Numbered from the stretch's first letter, positions 9,658 to 19,897 are shown. The stretch: 64,000 nt of DNA from Gracilaria gracilis (GCA_030374805.1 JARGSG010000053.1:62001-126000); one strand, 5' to 3'. Translations and numbers: made by a program. Notes: generated by a model not told the origin, from the letters alone.

Positions 9658-10287
9658 TTACTCCTCGCTAATCGTCTCCACCACGATTTCAATTTCCTCA
9701 CCGTTTGGGTACTGCTTGGAGCACGCTTTCTTGCACAGATCCTCATGAACGGCCTTTACCAGCCGAAACACATGCGTCCTGCCACTCCCCCACATTCCCA
9801 TACACCGGAAGAAGCTCTTCACGCAACCTTTCGAGGAATCCATACAACTGCCACAACTTGGTGGTGTCCACTTCTTTCGAAGCGTCACGGAATCTGATTG
9901 CACTTGGGAATGCACAGACTCCATGGCTTCTACCACGTCGTTCTTTCTCCCACGTCTCTGAAAAGGCGACATGTGCCTCGAACAAATGCGTACATAATGC
10001 AATGGTACTTTCGTCGCCACTTTTGAAAGTACAGACTGTGGCTGGTTCTTGATAGTTCTTAAGCTGAATAGACCACGGCCGTATTCAACCATTTTCGAGG
10101 CGGGATACATGAACAACATGTTGCCTCTAACCCCCGTGTAGTACATCACCGACGAAGATGAGGAAAGGCTTATTGTAAGCCAAGCTGTTAGCTGAATACT
10201 AAGATTCTGCAGCAGCTTCAGCGCGATGTTCGATGTTCGGAAGTGATGAGGGATGGACTTGAAGAATGAAAGGGCGTTAAAAGTCAT
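9658..10287 (-). CDS. YY-E-RG/PA-x-KMV family protein, Cys-rich form, block 2
   Basis: A 209-residue paralogue of the protein at 1334-1975. The two differ mainly at scattered positions in the C-terminal half. The hydrophobic segment (residues 22-48), YYTGVRG, PASKMV and KNQ motifs and the Cys-rich tail are conserved. The glutamate of the block-1 YYTEVRG motif is glycine here. NQT, a possible N-glycosylation site in the block-1 copy, is NQP here. The frame is intact from an ATG in the same position as the paralogue. The upstream flank lacks the long GA array. The function is unknown; the intact frame in both copies suggests both may be expressed. Confidence 0.7.
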   Translation of the reverse strand: MTFNALSFFKSIPHHFRTSNIALKLLQNLSIQLTAWLTISLSSSSSVMYYTGVRGNMLFMYPASKMVEYGRGLFSLRTIKNQPQSVLSKVATKVPLHYVRICSRHMSPFQRRGRKNDVVEAMESVHSQVQSDSVTLRKKWTPPSCGSCMDSSKGCVKSFFRCMGMWGSGRTHVFRLVKAVHEDLCKKACSKQYPNGEEIEIVVETISEE

Positions 10288-12096
10288 TGCGAGAAAAGTA
10301 AGGACGGCAAAGTTGACGAATAGCTGAACGGAAAGTGATTGGGGAAACCCGTAGTCGGAAACTTCGAGAAGAATACTTGAGAAAGCGTTAATCGTACGGC
10401 TAAAGAATTCTTCCGATGTAGTAGTAAACTTAAAGGAGCTTGTCGAAGAATGCCAGAAAAAGAGTGAGACATACAGACAGGAGACAGAGCGAGAGAGACA
10501 AACAGACAGACAGGATGTGGTTTTGAGCAGAGCGTCATCGTAGAAGTAGAGAACACTGCCGAACAGAGACGTAGCCGTAGAGATTCAGCGCTTGACGGAA
10601 TGAGTAGAATTAGCTTGGAAGACATGTATGAAATCCTGGCCACCAGTTACGAAGGTAGATAGCGGAAAAGTTAACCAGGGTTGTATTTTGGCATAAGAGA
10701 AGTTTCACAAAGGAATTGATCAGACGCAGAAGAAGATCGGACATTGGTTGGCAGTGAATGGTAGATATGCGAGAGAACATTATTGTTTTCTCTCACATAG
10801 CGTGCAGCTCCCGCAATGAGCAATTGTCAAATGTTGACCACGATGGAACCGTGCAAGAAATGAAGATGAAATGAGACACGACAAGCAATGGTTTGCAGAC
10901 TGGTGATGGCAAAGAAACAGGCTTGAAGTAAAACTACACCAACAGTTGAAAATACGTAGACAATGTGTTGAGGGGAGTGATTGGAACTGAGCCACATGTG
11001 GAGTTCGTTCTGTAGCAATTGTATGATCAAATAGACAAAGAATGTGGCAGAAAGATTCAACACAAGATGGGTATACAGAGTGATGCTTCCGTGAACTAGA
11101 GCGTTCAGTAGCAGAATATGTATTTCAATGACGAGATTGATCAGAGAGGAAGAAGTAGATGGCTTTGGGGCAAAGAAGGATGCGGAAGATGTAAAAGCTG
11201 GAGAAGGCTGCGGAAGAAGCGAGGTGAGAAAAGGATGGATGACTCATTTGCACCCGTTGATCGTGGGTTGGTGGAAACGGTTTAAAATCGGTTTCAAGCG
11301 CAAGAAGATATTGAAAGTCACCGCACAAGAAGGAAAGAATAGACTGAAAGCCATGGAGGCAAGTAAAACAAGTGCAGCAATGAGGCCTGATGCCTCTTCA
11401 CACGAAGTGGACATTCAAGAAATCAGCCTTCAAGACCATCTTCAAGAATTGGCATTGAACTTCAAGCTTGTGTAAATCTGAGGAGGTGGGGGCAAAGAGG
11501 CTGCGTATCCGCAGCCTCCGTAGCCTGTCAGACGCAGAAGACAGACACAGAATCACGATAACAGCTCCGGTGTCTGGTGTGGCGTGCGATCACGACACCA
11601 TGAACCCGCTTACTCACGAGCGGTTATTGCTCAGTGGGCACCGTTGGTAACCGCCCCCATACACTTTTTGGAGAGCAATGGGGCCAGAGTTTTAGCACTG
11701 GGTTTTGTCTACTCCCTCCACTTCAGTACATTGTTTCTTTTTCTACCACTTGGCAAGATGGTCATGTCCATGTGGTGGACGAGGACATGTTTTTCCGCAT
11801 GATGCTCTGTCCATGTTCAATGAATGTAGAGGGAAGCTCATCGTTCAATGTAATGGAGAAATTATGGAAAGGTCTTCATTGGATTGAACTCCTTGCCAGC
11901 ATCTCGTACACAGAGTAGATATTGAAGTCCTTTGTTCAAGGAACTCAAACCAGATATACATATTACATAAAGAGCGTATTATCTACATAAAGTCAGTCAA
12001 TGTTTAACTTTGTTGCTACTTTCTGTTATTCATCATTGCGGGCCGTTACTCCTATTCTTCAGTAGCCGCAACGCATCATGGCTTCATCAACCACAC
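10288..12096. other. block-2 insert with no assignable gene
   Basis: The first 350 bases resemble the 5' flank of the block-1 gene. From about 11700 on, the sequence is a third, more divergent copy of the flank at 1020-1330. A plus-strand frame at 11128-11475 (115 codons, basic) and a hydrophobic minus-strand frame around 10827-11063 overlap or adjoin without supporting signals. I cannot choose between them. Confidence 0.4.
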
Positions 12097-12508
12097 TTAT
12101 TCCGCGCTAATCGCCTCCACCACGATTTCAATTTCCTCACCGTTTGTGTACTGCTTGAAGCACGCTTTCTCGCACAGATCCTCATTAACAGCCTTTAACA
12201 GCCGAGACACATGGGTCCGGCGACTTCCCCGCAGTCCCATAAACCGGAAGAAGCACTTCACGCAACCTTTGGAGGAATCCATACAACTGCCACAACTTGG
12301 TGGTGCCCACTTCTTCCGAAGCACCACGGAATCTGATTGCACTCGGGAATGCACAGACGTCATGGCTTCTACCACTTCGTTCTTCTTCCCGCACGCCATG
12401 GAAAGCGATATGTTTCTCGAACATACGCGTACGTGATGCAACGGTATTTCCGTCGCCACTTTTGAAAGTACAGACTGTGGCTGGTTCTTGATAGTGCTTA
12501 AGCTGAAT
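12097..12508 (-). pseudogene. truncated third copy of the Cys-rich PA-x-KMV gene
   Basis: About 137 codons match the C-terminal two thirds of the proteins at 1334-1975 and 9658-10287, from the STIKNQ region through the Cys-rich tail to EIEIVVEAISAE. Upstream of about 12508 the match stops abruptly. The sequence continues as a copy of the block-1 flank from about 2739, so the hydrophobic segment, the YY-E-RG core and the normal start are missing. The joined frame continues into that flank but offers only Met codons in foreign sequence (about 12510-12530). This is best read as a deletion of about 1 kb that removed the 5' half, leaving a chimeric frame. Confidence 0.7.
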
Positions 12509-13201
12509 TTCGTCATCATCTTCACCGGCATATATATATATGCATCCTGTACCGCCGTGATGACCACTGGGACTGGTGCACACCGTATCTTCGTACTTGT
12601 GAGCTGAAAGCTGAGCGTAGTACAGCAATGATGGTTGATGCTCCTTGACCCACACTGCAAATGCAAAAGTTCAACACTGGAAAGCTTAGGTCTGAGTTTG
12701 GTGAAGGGTTGTATTGCAAGTTCGCTTCCACAGCTTCTGTCTTGTAAGGTTAGTCAGTTCACGTCATACCAGGGCAGCTCAAGTCATTCCACAATGGTCA
12801 ACGAAAAGCATTCTATCCCCTCCAAGCCGTCCTCAAGTCTACACCGTAGCAATGCTCTCGGTTGGGGGTGAGGATATAAAGACGTTGAGAGAACGCAAAG
12901 TAACAACATATATGAGAAATTCTCGCCCATCATGAAGCATCCGTACCCTGCTGGTTGTCAATCAGTCGTCTGTAAAAGCATTACAAAGAGTGACCCTTTT
13001 CAGTCAAGTCAAGTCAAGTCAAGTCAAGTACATGTAGTTATTCATTTAGTGAGTGGTCTACAAAAATGATCCGTATTGTTTGTTATCTTGCTTTCTCTTA
13101 GGTTAGCTTCGTCGCATTACCATGTAATGCAACCGAAATCATGCACTACATTCTGTGGCATCTGTGCCAGTCGCCATTTGCATCCGTTCCTCATCAGTTC
13201 C
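12509..13201. other. non-coding, block-2 copy of 2739-3434
   Basis: No gene. It is very similar to block 1, including TATAAA at 12875-12880 and the AGTCA array at 13002-13029. Confidence 0.6.
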
Positions 13202-14899
13202 TCAAAGCCCAAATCGCACAGCAGCGTTAAGCACCTTCTCCTCAACCCGCGATCCGTACCGTGCAGCAAACGCAGTGAAAGCCAACCGAGGTGATTTGGA
13301 TGCAACGCTCAGTTTCCGCACATACTTGGGGCTGTTCACCAGTTGAACACCCGATTCACACCCTACCACCTTGCAGTATGACTTCATCATCATGGCCCGG
13401 CCATCGAACCTCACGATATGGCCTGGTGTAGCACAGCTGCCATGCTCGTCGCACAGCACGGTGGCCCGAACGTGATTGTCGAACAACAACTGCTCCGACG
13501 ACAAATGTTGCAGGTGATGTACGGCAATACACGACGATTCGGACTCAGGACTTGGCTGCGGCTCCTCCGTTTCAGTCACTCCTTCTTGTTCCTGGTCATT
13601 GGGTAATAGCGTTGCGTCTACGGCGAGCGGCTGCTTCTCTGGCTGCGGTGACAGTTCGGGATCGACATCATCGAGCGCTTCACTTGTTGATTCTGGAGAT
13701 GTTTGCGCATCGATATCGTCGAGCAGCTCGTCTGTTGGTTCTGGAGATATTTCCGCATCGATATCGTCGAGTAGCTCGTCTGTCGGTAGCGGTGCCTTTT
13801 CCGTATCAAAGTCATCGAACAGTTCATCTGTCGGTAGCGGTGCCTTTTCCGTATCAACGTCATCGAACAGTCCATCTGTCAGTAGCGGAGCCTTTTCGGT
13901 ATCAACGTCATTGAGCAGTTCATCCGTTGGTAGCGGGGCCATTTCCGTATCAACATCGCCGGGCTGTATTTGCAGTGGTAGTGAGGAGGTTTCAGAATCG
14001 ACATCATCGGACAGCTGCTGCATCGGCATAGGTGATGGTTCGGAATCGCCGAAGCCGACCGGGCGGAAGTCGTCAGTGGTTTCGTCAACTTCGCCAGCGT
14101 CCGTAATGGGTTCCGGAGATATTTCCGCATCGAAATCGTCAAGCAGTTCATCCGTTGGTAGCGGGGCCATTTCCGTATCAACATCGCCGGGCTGTATTTG
14201 CAGTGGTAGTGAGGAGGTTTCAGAATCGACATCATCGGACAGCTGCTGCATCGGCATAGGTGATGGTTCGGAATCGACGAAGCCGACCGGGCGGAAGTCG
14301 TCAGTGGTTTCGTCAACTTCGCCAGCGTCCGTAATGGGTTCCGGAGATATTTCCGCATCGAAATCGTCAAGCAGTTCATTTGTTGGTAGCGGAGCCAATT
14401 CCGTGCCAACATCGTCGGGCTGTATTTGCAGTGGTAGTGAGGAGGTTTCAGAATCGACATCATCGGACAGCTGCTGCATCGGCATAGGTGATGGTTCGGA
14501 ATCGACGAAGCCGACCGGGCGCAAATCGTCAGTGGTTTCGTCATCTTCGCCAGCGTCCGTGCGCGTTATCTGTGGATGTCTGTCAACAGCGACCACTGAT
14601 ATACACCCACTGACACCGATGTCCAGCACCGACGCGCACACTTCGCCTGCTTCGTCACAGTCATCATCGGACTCACAGATCATGTCCGTGAGCTCAAGCT
14701 GTCCGCAAAAGCATTCGTCACGCCCGTCGCAAAAACCAAAGGAAGAGGGGTCATCCAGCGGTAAGTAGTAACATGTTCGAGTTCCTCGACATTGCAAAGC
14801 CGTGGTGCATGGGTCGCCGTTAAGGCCGGCGGATGCGGGCGCTGCGGCTGCGAAGGAGAACAAAAGCGTGGAGAGTAAGAGGAGAGCTGGGGACACCAT
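13202..14899 (-). CDS. secreted Cys-rich acidic-repeat protein, block 2 (full length)
   Basis: I start this 565-residue protein at the ATG at 14899. That gives a signal peptide (MVSPALLLLSTLLFSFAAAA) matching the block-1 start; the frame extends further upstream but past the TATA-like box. The order is signal peptide, a ten-Cys domain of about 75 residues, then an acidic region with three 76-residue repeats followed by 16-residue repeats. The conserved C-terminal region of about 110 residues follows (LSSEQLLFDNHVRATVLCDE, SCATPGHIV, MMMKSYC). It is the intact reference for the frameshifted gene at 3648-4730. Repeat gain explains most of the extra length. It is probably extracellular. Neither the Cys domain nor the C-terminal domain is one I can name. 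Confidence 0.75.
   Translation of the reverse strand: MVSPALLLLSTLLFSFAAAAPASAGLNGDPCTTALQCRGTRTCYYLPLDDPSSFGFCDGRDECFCGQLELTDMICESDDDCDEAGEVCASVLDIGVSGCISVVAVDRHPQITRTDAGEDDETTDDLRPVGFVDSEPSPMPMQQLSDDVDSETSSLPLQIQPDDVGTELAPLPTNELLDDFDAEISPEPITDAGEVDETTDDFRPVGFVDSEPSPMPMQQLSDDVDSETSSLPLQIQPGDVDTEMAPLPTDELLDDFDAEISPEPITDAGEVDETTDDFRPVGFGDSEPSPMPMQQLSDDVDSETSSLPLQIQPGDVDTEMAPLPTDELLNDVDTEKAPLLTDGLFDDVDTEKAPLPTDELFDDFDTEKAPLPTDELLDDIDAEISPEPTDELLDDIDAQTSPESTSEALDDVDPELSPQPEKQPLAVDATLLPNDQEQEGVTETEEPQPSPESESSCIAVHHLQHLSSEQLLFDNHVRATVLCDEHGSCATPGHIVRFDGRAMMMKSYCKVVGCESGVQLVNSPKYVRKLSVASKSPRLAFTAFAARYGSRVEEKVLNAAVRFGL
13787..13935. repeat. 48-bp coding tandem repeat, three units
   Basis: Three units of the same 48-base repeat as at 3980-4225, encoding LPTDELFDDFDTEKAP-like segments on the minus strand, preceded by two more diverged units (13735-13786). 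Confidence 0.8.
13879..14562. repeat. 228-bp coding tandem repeat, three units
   Basis: The word CCGTAATGGG recurs at 14101 and 14329, and its variant at 14557, at exactly 228-base spacing. The blocks between are nearly identical. Each unit encodes 76 residues (DAGE-DETTDDFRPVGF ... DDFDAEISPEP). Block 1 has a single unit, so this expansion followed the segmental duplication. Confidence 0.85.
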
Positions 14900-14961
14900 T
14901 GTGGGGGAGGATAGAGCGTCTGGGAATGGGCTCTTCGTAGTCGAGGCGTGCCATCTTGCAC

Positions 14962-14967
14962 TTATAA
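14962..14967 (-). promoter_or_regulatory. TATA-like TTATAA upstream of the acidic-repeat gene
   Basis: Same word and spacing (about 63 bases) to the ATG at 14899 as in block 1. Confidence 0.55.
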
Positions 14968-15831
14968 GTGGGCGGCGGCCTCGAAGGTCATCCGGAAGTG
15001 GGAGGCCATGGGACACTCCCGGAGCACAGTAGGGCTCAGAGAGGTGCTTGTATGAGGGTGCCAGGCGCATGAGTGGCCATTGCTGGAAAGCACGATGGCA
15101 GCTCTTGCTGGCGTCATTGCTGGCTGTGTAGAATGTTGCCACACAGCTGTTTTTACAGCGTCACAGCAACGAAGGTGGCCATGAAAGCTCGTTGAGCCGA
15201 AGGCTCTAGCTAGATACTGTAAGCTAGATCGTTCTACCTTTACCTATACCGACAGGTATGTACATAATATGTACAGGTTACTTTCAATTTGAAAATGACC
15301 AAAGGATACTTTCACTTTAAAGACGATGAGATGATCTTCAAACGAGTTGCGCCGCGCAGCCTTTGCTCGTCCTTTCGAATCGCGTTTTGTATCCATTTGA
15401 AGACCTCACCAACGTACATCGGTTTCTCGAAACGTACCGTTATGTGTCAGCAACTAGCTCAGGCCTCCTGTTTGCGATGAAAGCAATGCTGCTTCTTATG
15501 GAAACAGTACATTCCCATACATTAATTAAGATCCTGTCCAGTGTAGTTGGATCTACGCGAGCTTGGGAATTGGGAGAATATGCGTTTCAATTGAGCACTA
15601 CCAGAGGTCTTTCACTACTTCAATACTGGTAGCACCCTGGCCAGGAAGTCAAACCATCATCATGCTCTTCACGACAACAAACTAGATCCTACTTCTCAAT
15701 GTCATCCACTTGTCAACCACCACTTAGCAGCAGCCCTCGAACCCATGACTATCAACCCCAGGACTTCATTAACCCCCTCTTTTCACGCCCGACTATCAAC
15801 AGGCCTCACACACGTCTGTGCTCACTGAATC
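14968..15831. other. intergenic, block-2 copy
   Basis: No gene supported. It carries the dispersed motif at 15629-15670 and partial homology to 4900-5490. Confidence 0.5.
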
Positions 15832-16490
15832 TTACAATTGAGCGCAACAGGTTGAGTCCTGCAGAGGGACCCCGCAACCTAAATTACCATACACAGACAA
15901 CCCAGAAAACTGCAGATCAGCCCAAACATCCTCCTCGTGCACTATTTTGCACCTCGATGCACGACCTTGCACTTCGCGTAGTAGACCAGATGCCTTTTTA
16001 AGCATTTCCGTACGTACGCTATTCCCATCCACAAACCTTACCGTGCTGCTTCCATTTTGACGCCACGCATCCACCCATTTCTCTTGGTGGCGTCTCGACT
16101 GAAAGTGCAACCTCCCTTTCACCAAGCTTCGTGTTCTCACTACAACGTCAGTATTGTGCTTGAAGACGCGCACACTTCTGATCAGGACGACCCGTACGAA
16201 GCTGTGCGGCACATTCGCCGCCAGAGCTGCAAGCGTTCCATGAGTTTGATTCTTCAACTCCTTCATTGTACATTTTCCAACGGAGTACTGACCATGTTCT
16301 CGGCAGGAAAGAAGAGCAAGGTATCACCTCGACTTTCCACATAGTACAACGAGAACGGGAACCACAGCGACACCTGAATTGTGATCCAAGCGGTGGCAGC
16401 TGTAGGCTGTGTTTCGAAACCATCGCCCTTGTTCGCTGGAGAAAGGGATCGAAAAAAGGTTTTGGCACGGTTTATGGCGGTGGCACACAT
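15832..16490 (-). pseudogene. PA-x-KMV family, divergent form, block 2 (frameshifted)
   Basis: Paralogue of the gene at 5497-6144. The N-terminal part from ATG 16490 (MCATAINRAKTFF) keeps TAW-TI and YYVESRG. A one-base deletion near 16287, compared with block 1, then shifts the frame just after PAENMV. The C-terminal part from KNQT to the end is intact in another frame and differs from block 1 at only a few residues. The high identity on both sides of the break implies a recent loss. Confidence 0.7.
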
Positions 16491-17160
16491 GTTGGTTTCA
16501 GCGGAGTGAAGAATAATACGTTTCCAAGAAAGATGAAGAGGTAAGACAAGAGTAATAAGATGGCGAGCGCAGAAAGAGAAGGCAACGCTGGTTCATTTGG
16601 TATTTACACAGTGGGTGAGAAGACTATTTTTATGAGTTTCCAATTAGTCTTTCCTTCTGTATGGGCCTCCGCGTATCGTCGTAGATGGGGGAGAGGATAT
16701 CTCAAGAAATTAGAAAACAAGTACTGCTTGGAACAATCAGCAGCCTCGCTCCAGAATCTTGCATGCAAGCTCGCCGGGAAACTTCCGTTTGTTGTTTACT
16801 TTATTGCATGTCGACGACAGATTGCAAGGGATTTGTTTGTCTGTCAGCTGGCTTCCTAACGAAGTGGTTCACGACGCGAATGAGAACATTTTCATCGTTT
16901 GCATGATTATAGAATTACATCAGTAGCGAAAACGTACGCTATCACAGCTTCAGATTCGTGGAGTCCTTCTTGGTGCTCTAAGAGGTGAAGAGAATTTCCC
17001 CATTGCTCGAGCCTCAGCTTGGAGTTTTACAGGGGTAGACAACGCCAGTGCTCATGGGACACGCATCTGTGGTGAGATATTTAGGCATCAAGCGATTGTT
17101 TTGGCTGCACAGAAACTATGGACGCGGTTCAAGTGAATCCCAAAAAGAACGTGTACAGGT
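16491..17160. other. intergenic; right edge of block 2 near 16985
   Basis: Homology to 6180-6730 continues to about 16985 and then stops. No gene seen. Confidence 0.45.
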
Positions 17161-17164
17161 ATGC

Positions 17165-17624
17165 CACAAACAAAATACTTCTACGTGGCATTTTACAGAG
17201 CAAGCGCGCCCTCCAACCTCAGCAGAAACACACCAAGTGCACTCCGTGCGCTCCATTCCACACGCCCCTCTTGCAGTCAAAGAAGCAGGCGGCGCCGCCA
17301 CAAAAGCCGAGAAAGCAAAGAGAACCAAGTACCAACAACTATGCCAAGCCAATAATGTGCGCCTCTCCCCGTTTGGGTTTGACATCCACGGCGGCGTAGG
17401 GCAAGACGGAAAAGCCTTCGTACGTGAGCTCGCCGAGTTCACCAGCACGCTTCGGGGTACAAACCCATCGTTGGAATACAATGCTGTCCTGCTCCGCTTG
17501 GAGCGGACCGTTCTCCAATACACAGCCGCTGCTGTAAACCAGAGGCGCTTACTGCCGACACCGGTCTGACACGTTGTTAAGGCCCCCTCGTCACGCTTTA
17601 AATAAAGTCATCATCATCATCATC
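17165..17624 (+). mobile_element. 5'-truncated LINE (non-LTR retrotransposon) 3' end
   Basis: The frame ending at 17569 carries a C-terminal segment (AEKAKRTKYQQLCQANNV, then FDIHGGVG) of the kind found at the end of non-LTR retrotransposon ORF2 proteins, after the reverse transcriptase. It is followed within 60 bases by AATAAA (17601) and a (TCA)n run at 17608-17624, as expected for a LINE tail. The RT and endonuclease domains are absent, so this is a dead 5'-truncated insertion. The exact 5' junction is not resolved. LINE assignment rests on pattern recognition of the C-terminus plus the tail. Confidence 0.5.
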
Positions 17625-17731
17625 TTGCAGTCTGTCCGCCATCATCTTGCGTGTTCGCGCGAGCCGGACACGGAACGCTCCAGAGCGGTGACGAGTCCGC
17701 CTTGGCCGCCGGAGCCGCCCAGGGCACGTCC

Positions 17732-18403
17732 ATGGACCCTGTAACTCCCGTGGACCAAGTTATCGCGTTCGCCCGGGCGCGGGGCTTCATCACTGAGGGC
17801 GCGTCCCTGCCGCTCCGAGACTTCCTCCCGGAGGTCTTCGAGTTCCAGGGCGTTAGGTACGAGAAGCCGAACATCAAGGAGGACCGTCTCACATCGTACG
17901 TGACCCGGGTCCTCCCTACCTTCGTCGTCGCATCTACTGGCGCCGAGAGGCCTATGACGCTCGCCGAGTGTGCAGCGTCCCCCGTCCGTCCCCGTCTTAC
18001 GTGGCCGAACTCTCAGGAGTGCCAGGCGGCAATCCTCGAGCTCATAACGCCGAAGGATGGCGTTAAGCTCAGTGCCGCATCGATTATCGCCATTCTGCAG
18101 CAGAATCCACTATTCGCAGAGGATCTTCGTAGCATCCTGAAGGCCGCCAAGGGGCCTATCCTTCGGTGGCTCGATCCCGCCACCCGCTCGCGTAAACCGG
18201 GGTATGAGGAGTGCAAGCAGAAGCACCATGCTATCCTCAGAGATCTGCAGGTGCAAATTAATGAGGCGAGCGCGGCACTCAAGGCCGTCGTTCGTGAAAT
18301 GCAGCAGGCCCTCATCCTGCGCGACGAGGAAATGAAGGAGTACGACCCTGCATGGCAGCGTCGGGGTCAGGTCGCCATCGACGAGCTCGAGCTCGAACGG
18401 TAA
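17732..18403 (+). CDS. hypothetical GC-rich protein
   Basis: A 223-residue protein from the first ATG (MDPVTPVDQVIAFARARG). The open frame reaches back through the adjoining LINE tail, so a longer original N-terminus cut by the LINE is possible. The protein is soluble and mixed in charge, with no cysteine framework. A helical C-terminal half includes a probable coiled-coil stretch, roughly residues 160-215 (HHAILRDLQVQINEASAALK, then a Glu-rich end). Codon use is clearly GC-rich compared with neighbours to either side. I do not recognise it; it could be a structural part of another retroelement. Confidence 0.45.
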   Translation: MDPVTPVDQVIAFARARGFITEGASLPLRDFLPEVFEFQGVRYEKPNIKEDRLTSYVTRVLPTFVVASTGAERPMTLAECAASPVRPRLTWPNSQECQAAILELITPKDGVKLSAASIIAILQQNPLFAEDLRSILKAAKGPILRWLDPATRSRKPGYEECKQKHHAILRDLQVQINEASAALKAVVREMQQALILRDEEMKEYDPAWQRRGQVAIDELELER

Positions 18404-18847
18404 GGAGAGGTCTCTTGCCACAGCCCATCAACAGATGATCAACGATCTGCTTGCACTCGTGCTCCGGCTATCAGCGAACGCCATTGAAATCATGTGATGG
18501 AATGGATGACGGCAAAGTAGTCGTTGATGAAGAAAACCTTGACAAAAGCACCCCCAATGGGACTTGATGTCGTCAGCGTCCAGCACAAAGCCAATTCCGC
18601 CCCTCGCGTGCGCTATGAAGCGCCAATGCGCCACAGCGAACGGTAGGTGGGTTGAAGTCGCGAGGGCAACTAAGGAAAACGGGCGCAAACATGGCGGCGC
18701 CTAGTGATTCGGCGCCAAGCGGAGACGGTCTAGCGGGCGCGTGCCGTACTGATTCGCGACTATTATCTTTATTAATGGGGTGGAGATTGCGATTGGCGAG
18801 CTTTAAACTCGGCATTGGCGGCGCCCCTGGGGCAGCGCTTGTGAAAG
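18404..18847. other. intergenic, nothing seen
   Basis: Short frames only, with no signal that favours any of them. Confidence 0.4.
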
Positions 18848-19897
18848 TCACCACATGTGCATCTCACAGTCGTACTGCGGGTCGGGTCCAAAGCGGCGAA
18901 TCAACCGATCCACCGCGCCCGGCACTGCCACGAACAGATCATAGCAGCTAAGCAGAGCGAAGTACGACTCCGAAGGGCCGCCAATCTTCTTGAGCACCGG
19001 CGCTTGTCGCTCACGCAGCGGCGCGGGGTTGATCAGCGCGGGCAGCAACGAATCGTTCCGTCGATGCAGGGCATGGAGATAAGCGTCCGCGAGTCGTTGC
19101 TGCTCCCGGAAACTCTCGCCATCTTCCATGTTGGCGACGAGTCGCAGTTTCACGATGCACAGCGCGATCAGCAGCGGGACGGGCGCATCCTCGGGCGGCA
19201 TTCCAACTTGTGGGAACACGTCGTCACAAGGATCGGCTTCTCCGTACAGCCAGTCATCGCGCTGAGGTGTCTCGTGCTGCGAAGGCGGGTCAGGACCGCC
19301 TGTGATGACTCGTAACCAGTGGGCGATGAACGCCACACAGCGCCCGTCGAGCCGCAAACGCAGCAGTGTGAAGGGTACAAGTTCGCTCATGCCCATGTTG
19401 TCATTCGTGTTGAGTCGCAGTAACTGCAGTCGATACGCCAACGACTTTTCGAGCAACGGCACCACCGGATACGTCTTCGCAAACTCCTCCAGTTCATGGC
19501 CCAGCTCCGCGAGCTTGCGGCAGTGCTCCCTGGCGCCCGGCACGTCGTAGAAGCGGCCGCGTGCTTCCTCGAACAGGTTGCGGGGATGAACGCTGACGCG
19601 GGTGTCCACGTGCGACTCGAACGACGCCGTGCTCTGGCGAAGCGCGCACCTCAACGTGCAAAAGCGCTTGCACTCCTTCTTGTGCGCTGCAAAGTCGCGA
19701 CGCTGACAGTCAATGTGGCAGTAGCGCGCGAGACGACAGCGCGAGCAGGCCTTGAGGGCGCGGCCTTGTGAGGGGTCGCCTTTCCTGTTGCACGCCTTGC
19801 AGAACCAGGTGGCGCTGGGGGCGGTGGGCGGCGGCGGCGGCGGCGACGGCGGCGACGGAGCTTCGGCTTCGACTTGGATTTTGGTGGGCGACGGCAT
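18848..19897 (-). CDS. MYND-type zinc finger protein
   Basis: A 349-residue protein starting at the ATG at 19897 (MPSPTKIQVEAEAP); the open frame upstream is low-complexity. A proline-rich N-terminus is followed by a MYND finger at about residues 32-75: C-x2-C, then CSRC, RYCHIDCQ, H-x3-C and a final C. This is the canonical zinc-binding pattern of a protein-interaction domain known from transcriptional corepressors and SET proteins. No SET core is visible. The rest is helical with no recognised domain. It is likely nuclear or cytoplasmic, acting through protein contacts; the partner is unknown. Confidence 0.8.
   Translation of the reverse strand: MPSPTKIQVEAEAPSPPSPPPPPPTAPSATWFCKACNRKGDPSQGRALKACSRCRLARYCHIDCQRRDFAAHKKECKRFCTLRCALRQSTASFESHVDTRVSVHPRNLFEEARGRFYDVPGAREHCRKLAELGHELEEFAKTYPVVPLLEKSLAYRLQLLRLNTNDNMGMSELVPFTLLRLRLDGRCVAFIAHWLRVITGGPDPPSQHETPQRDDWLYGEADPCDDVFPQVGMPPEDAPVPLLIALCIVKLRLVANMEDGESFREQQRLADAYLHALHRRNDSLLPALINPAPLRERQAPVLKKIGGPSESYFALLSCYDLFVAVPGAVDRLIRRFGPDPQYDCEMHMW

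Noticed and set aside
13787..14562. CRISPR-like array
   Set aside because: The repeats are contiguous, coding and without unique spacers.
13599..14768. Long plus-strand Ser-rich frame (389 codons), and its relative at 3655-4350
   Set aside because: They are antisense shadows of the acidic-repeat genes. The minus strand has the signal peptide, ordered cysteines and TATA-like box.
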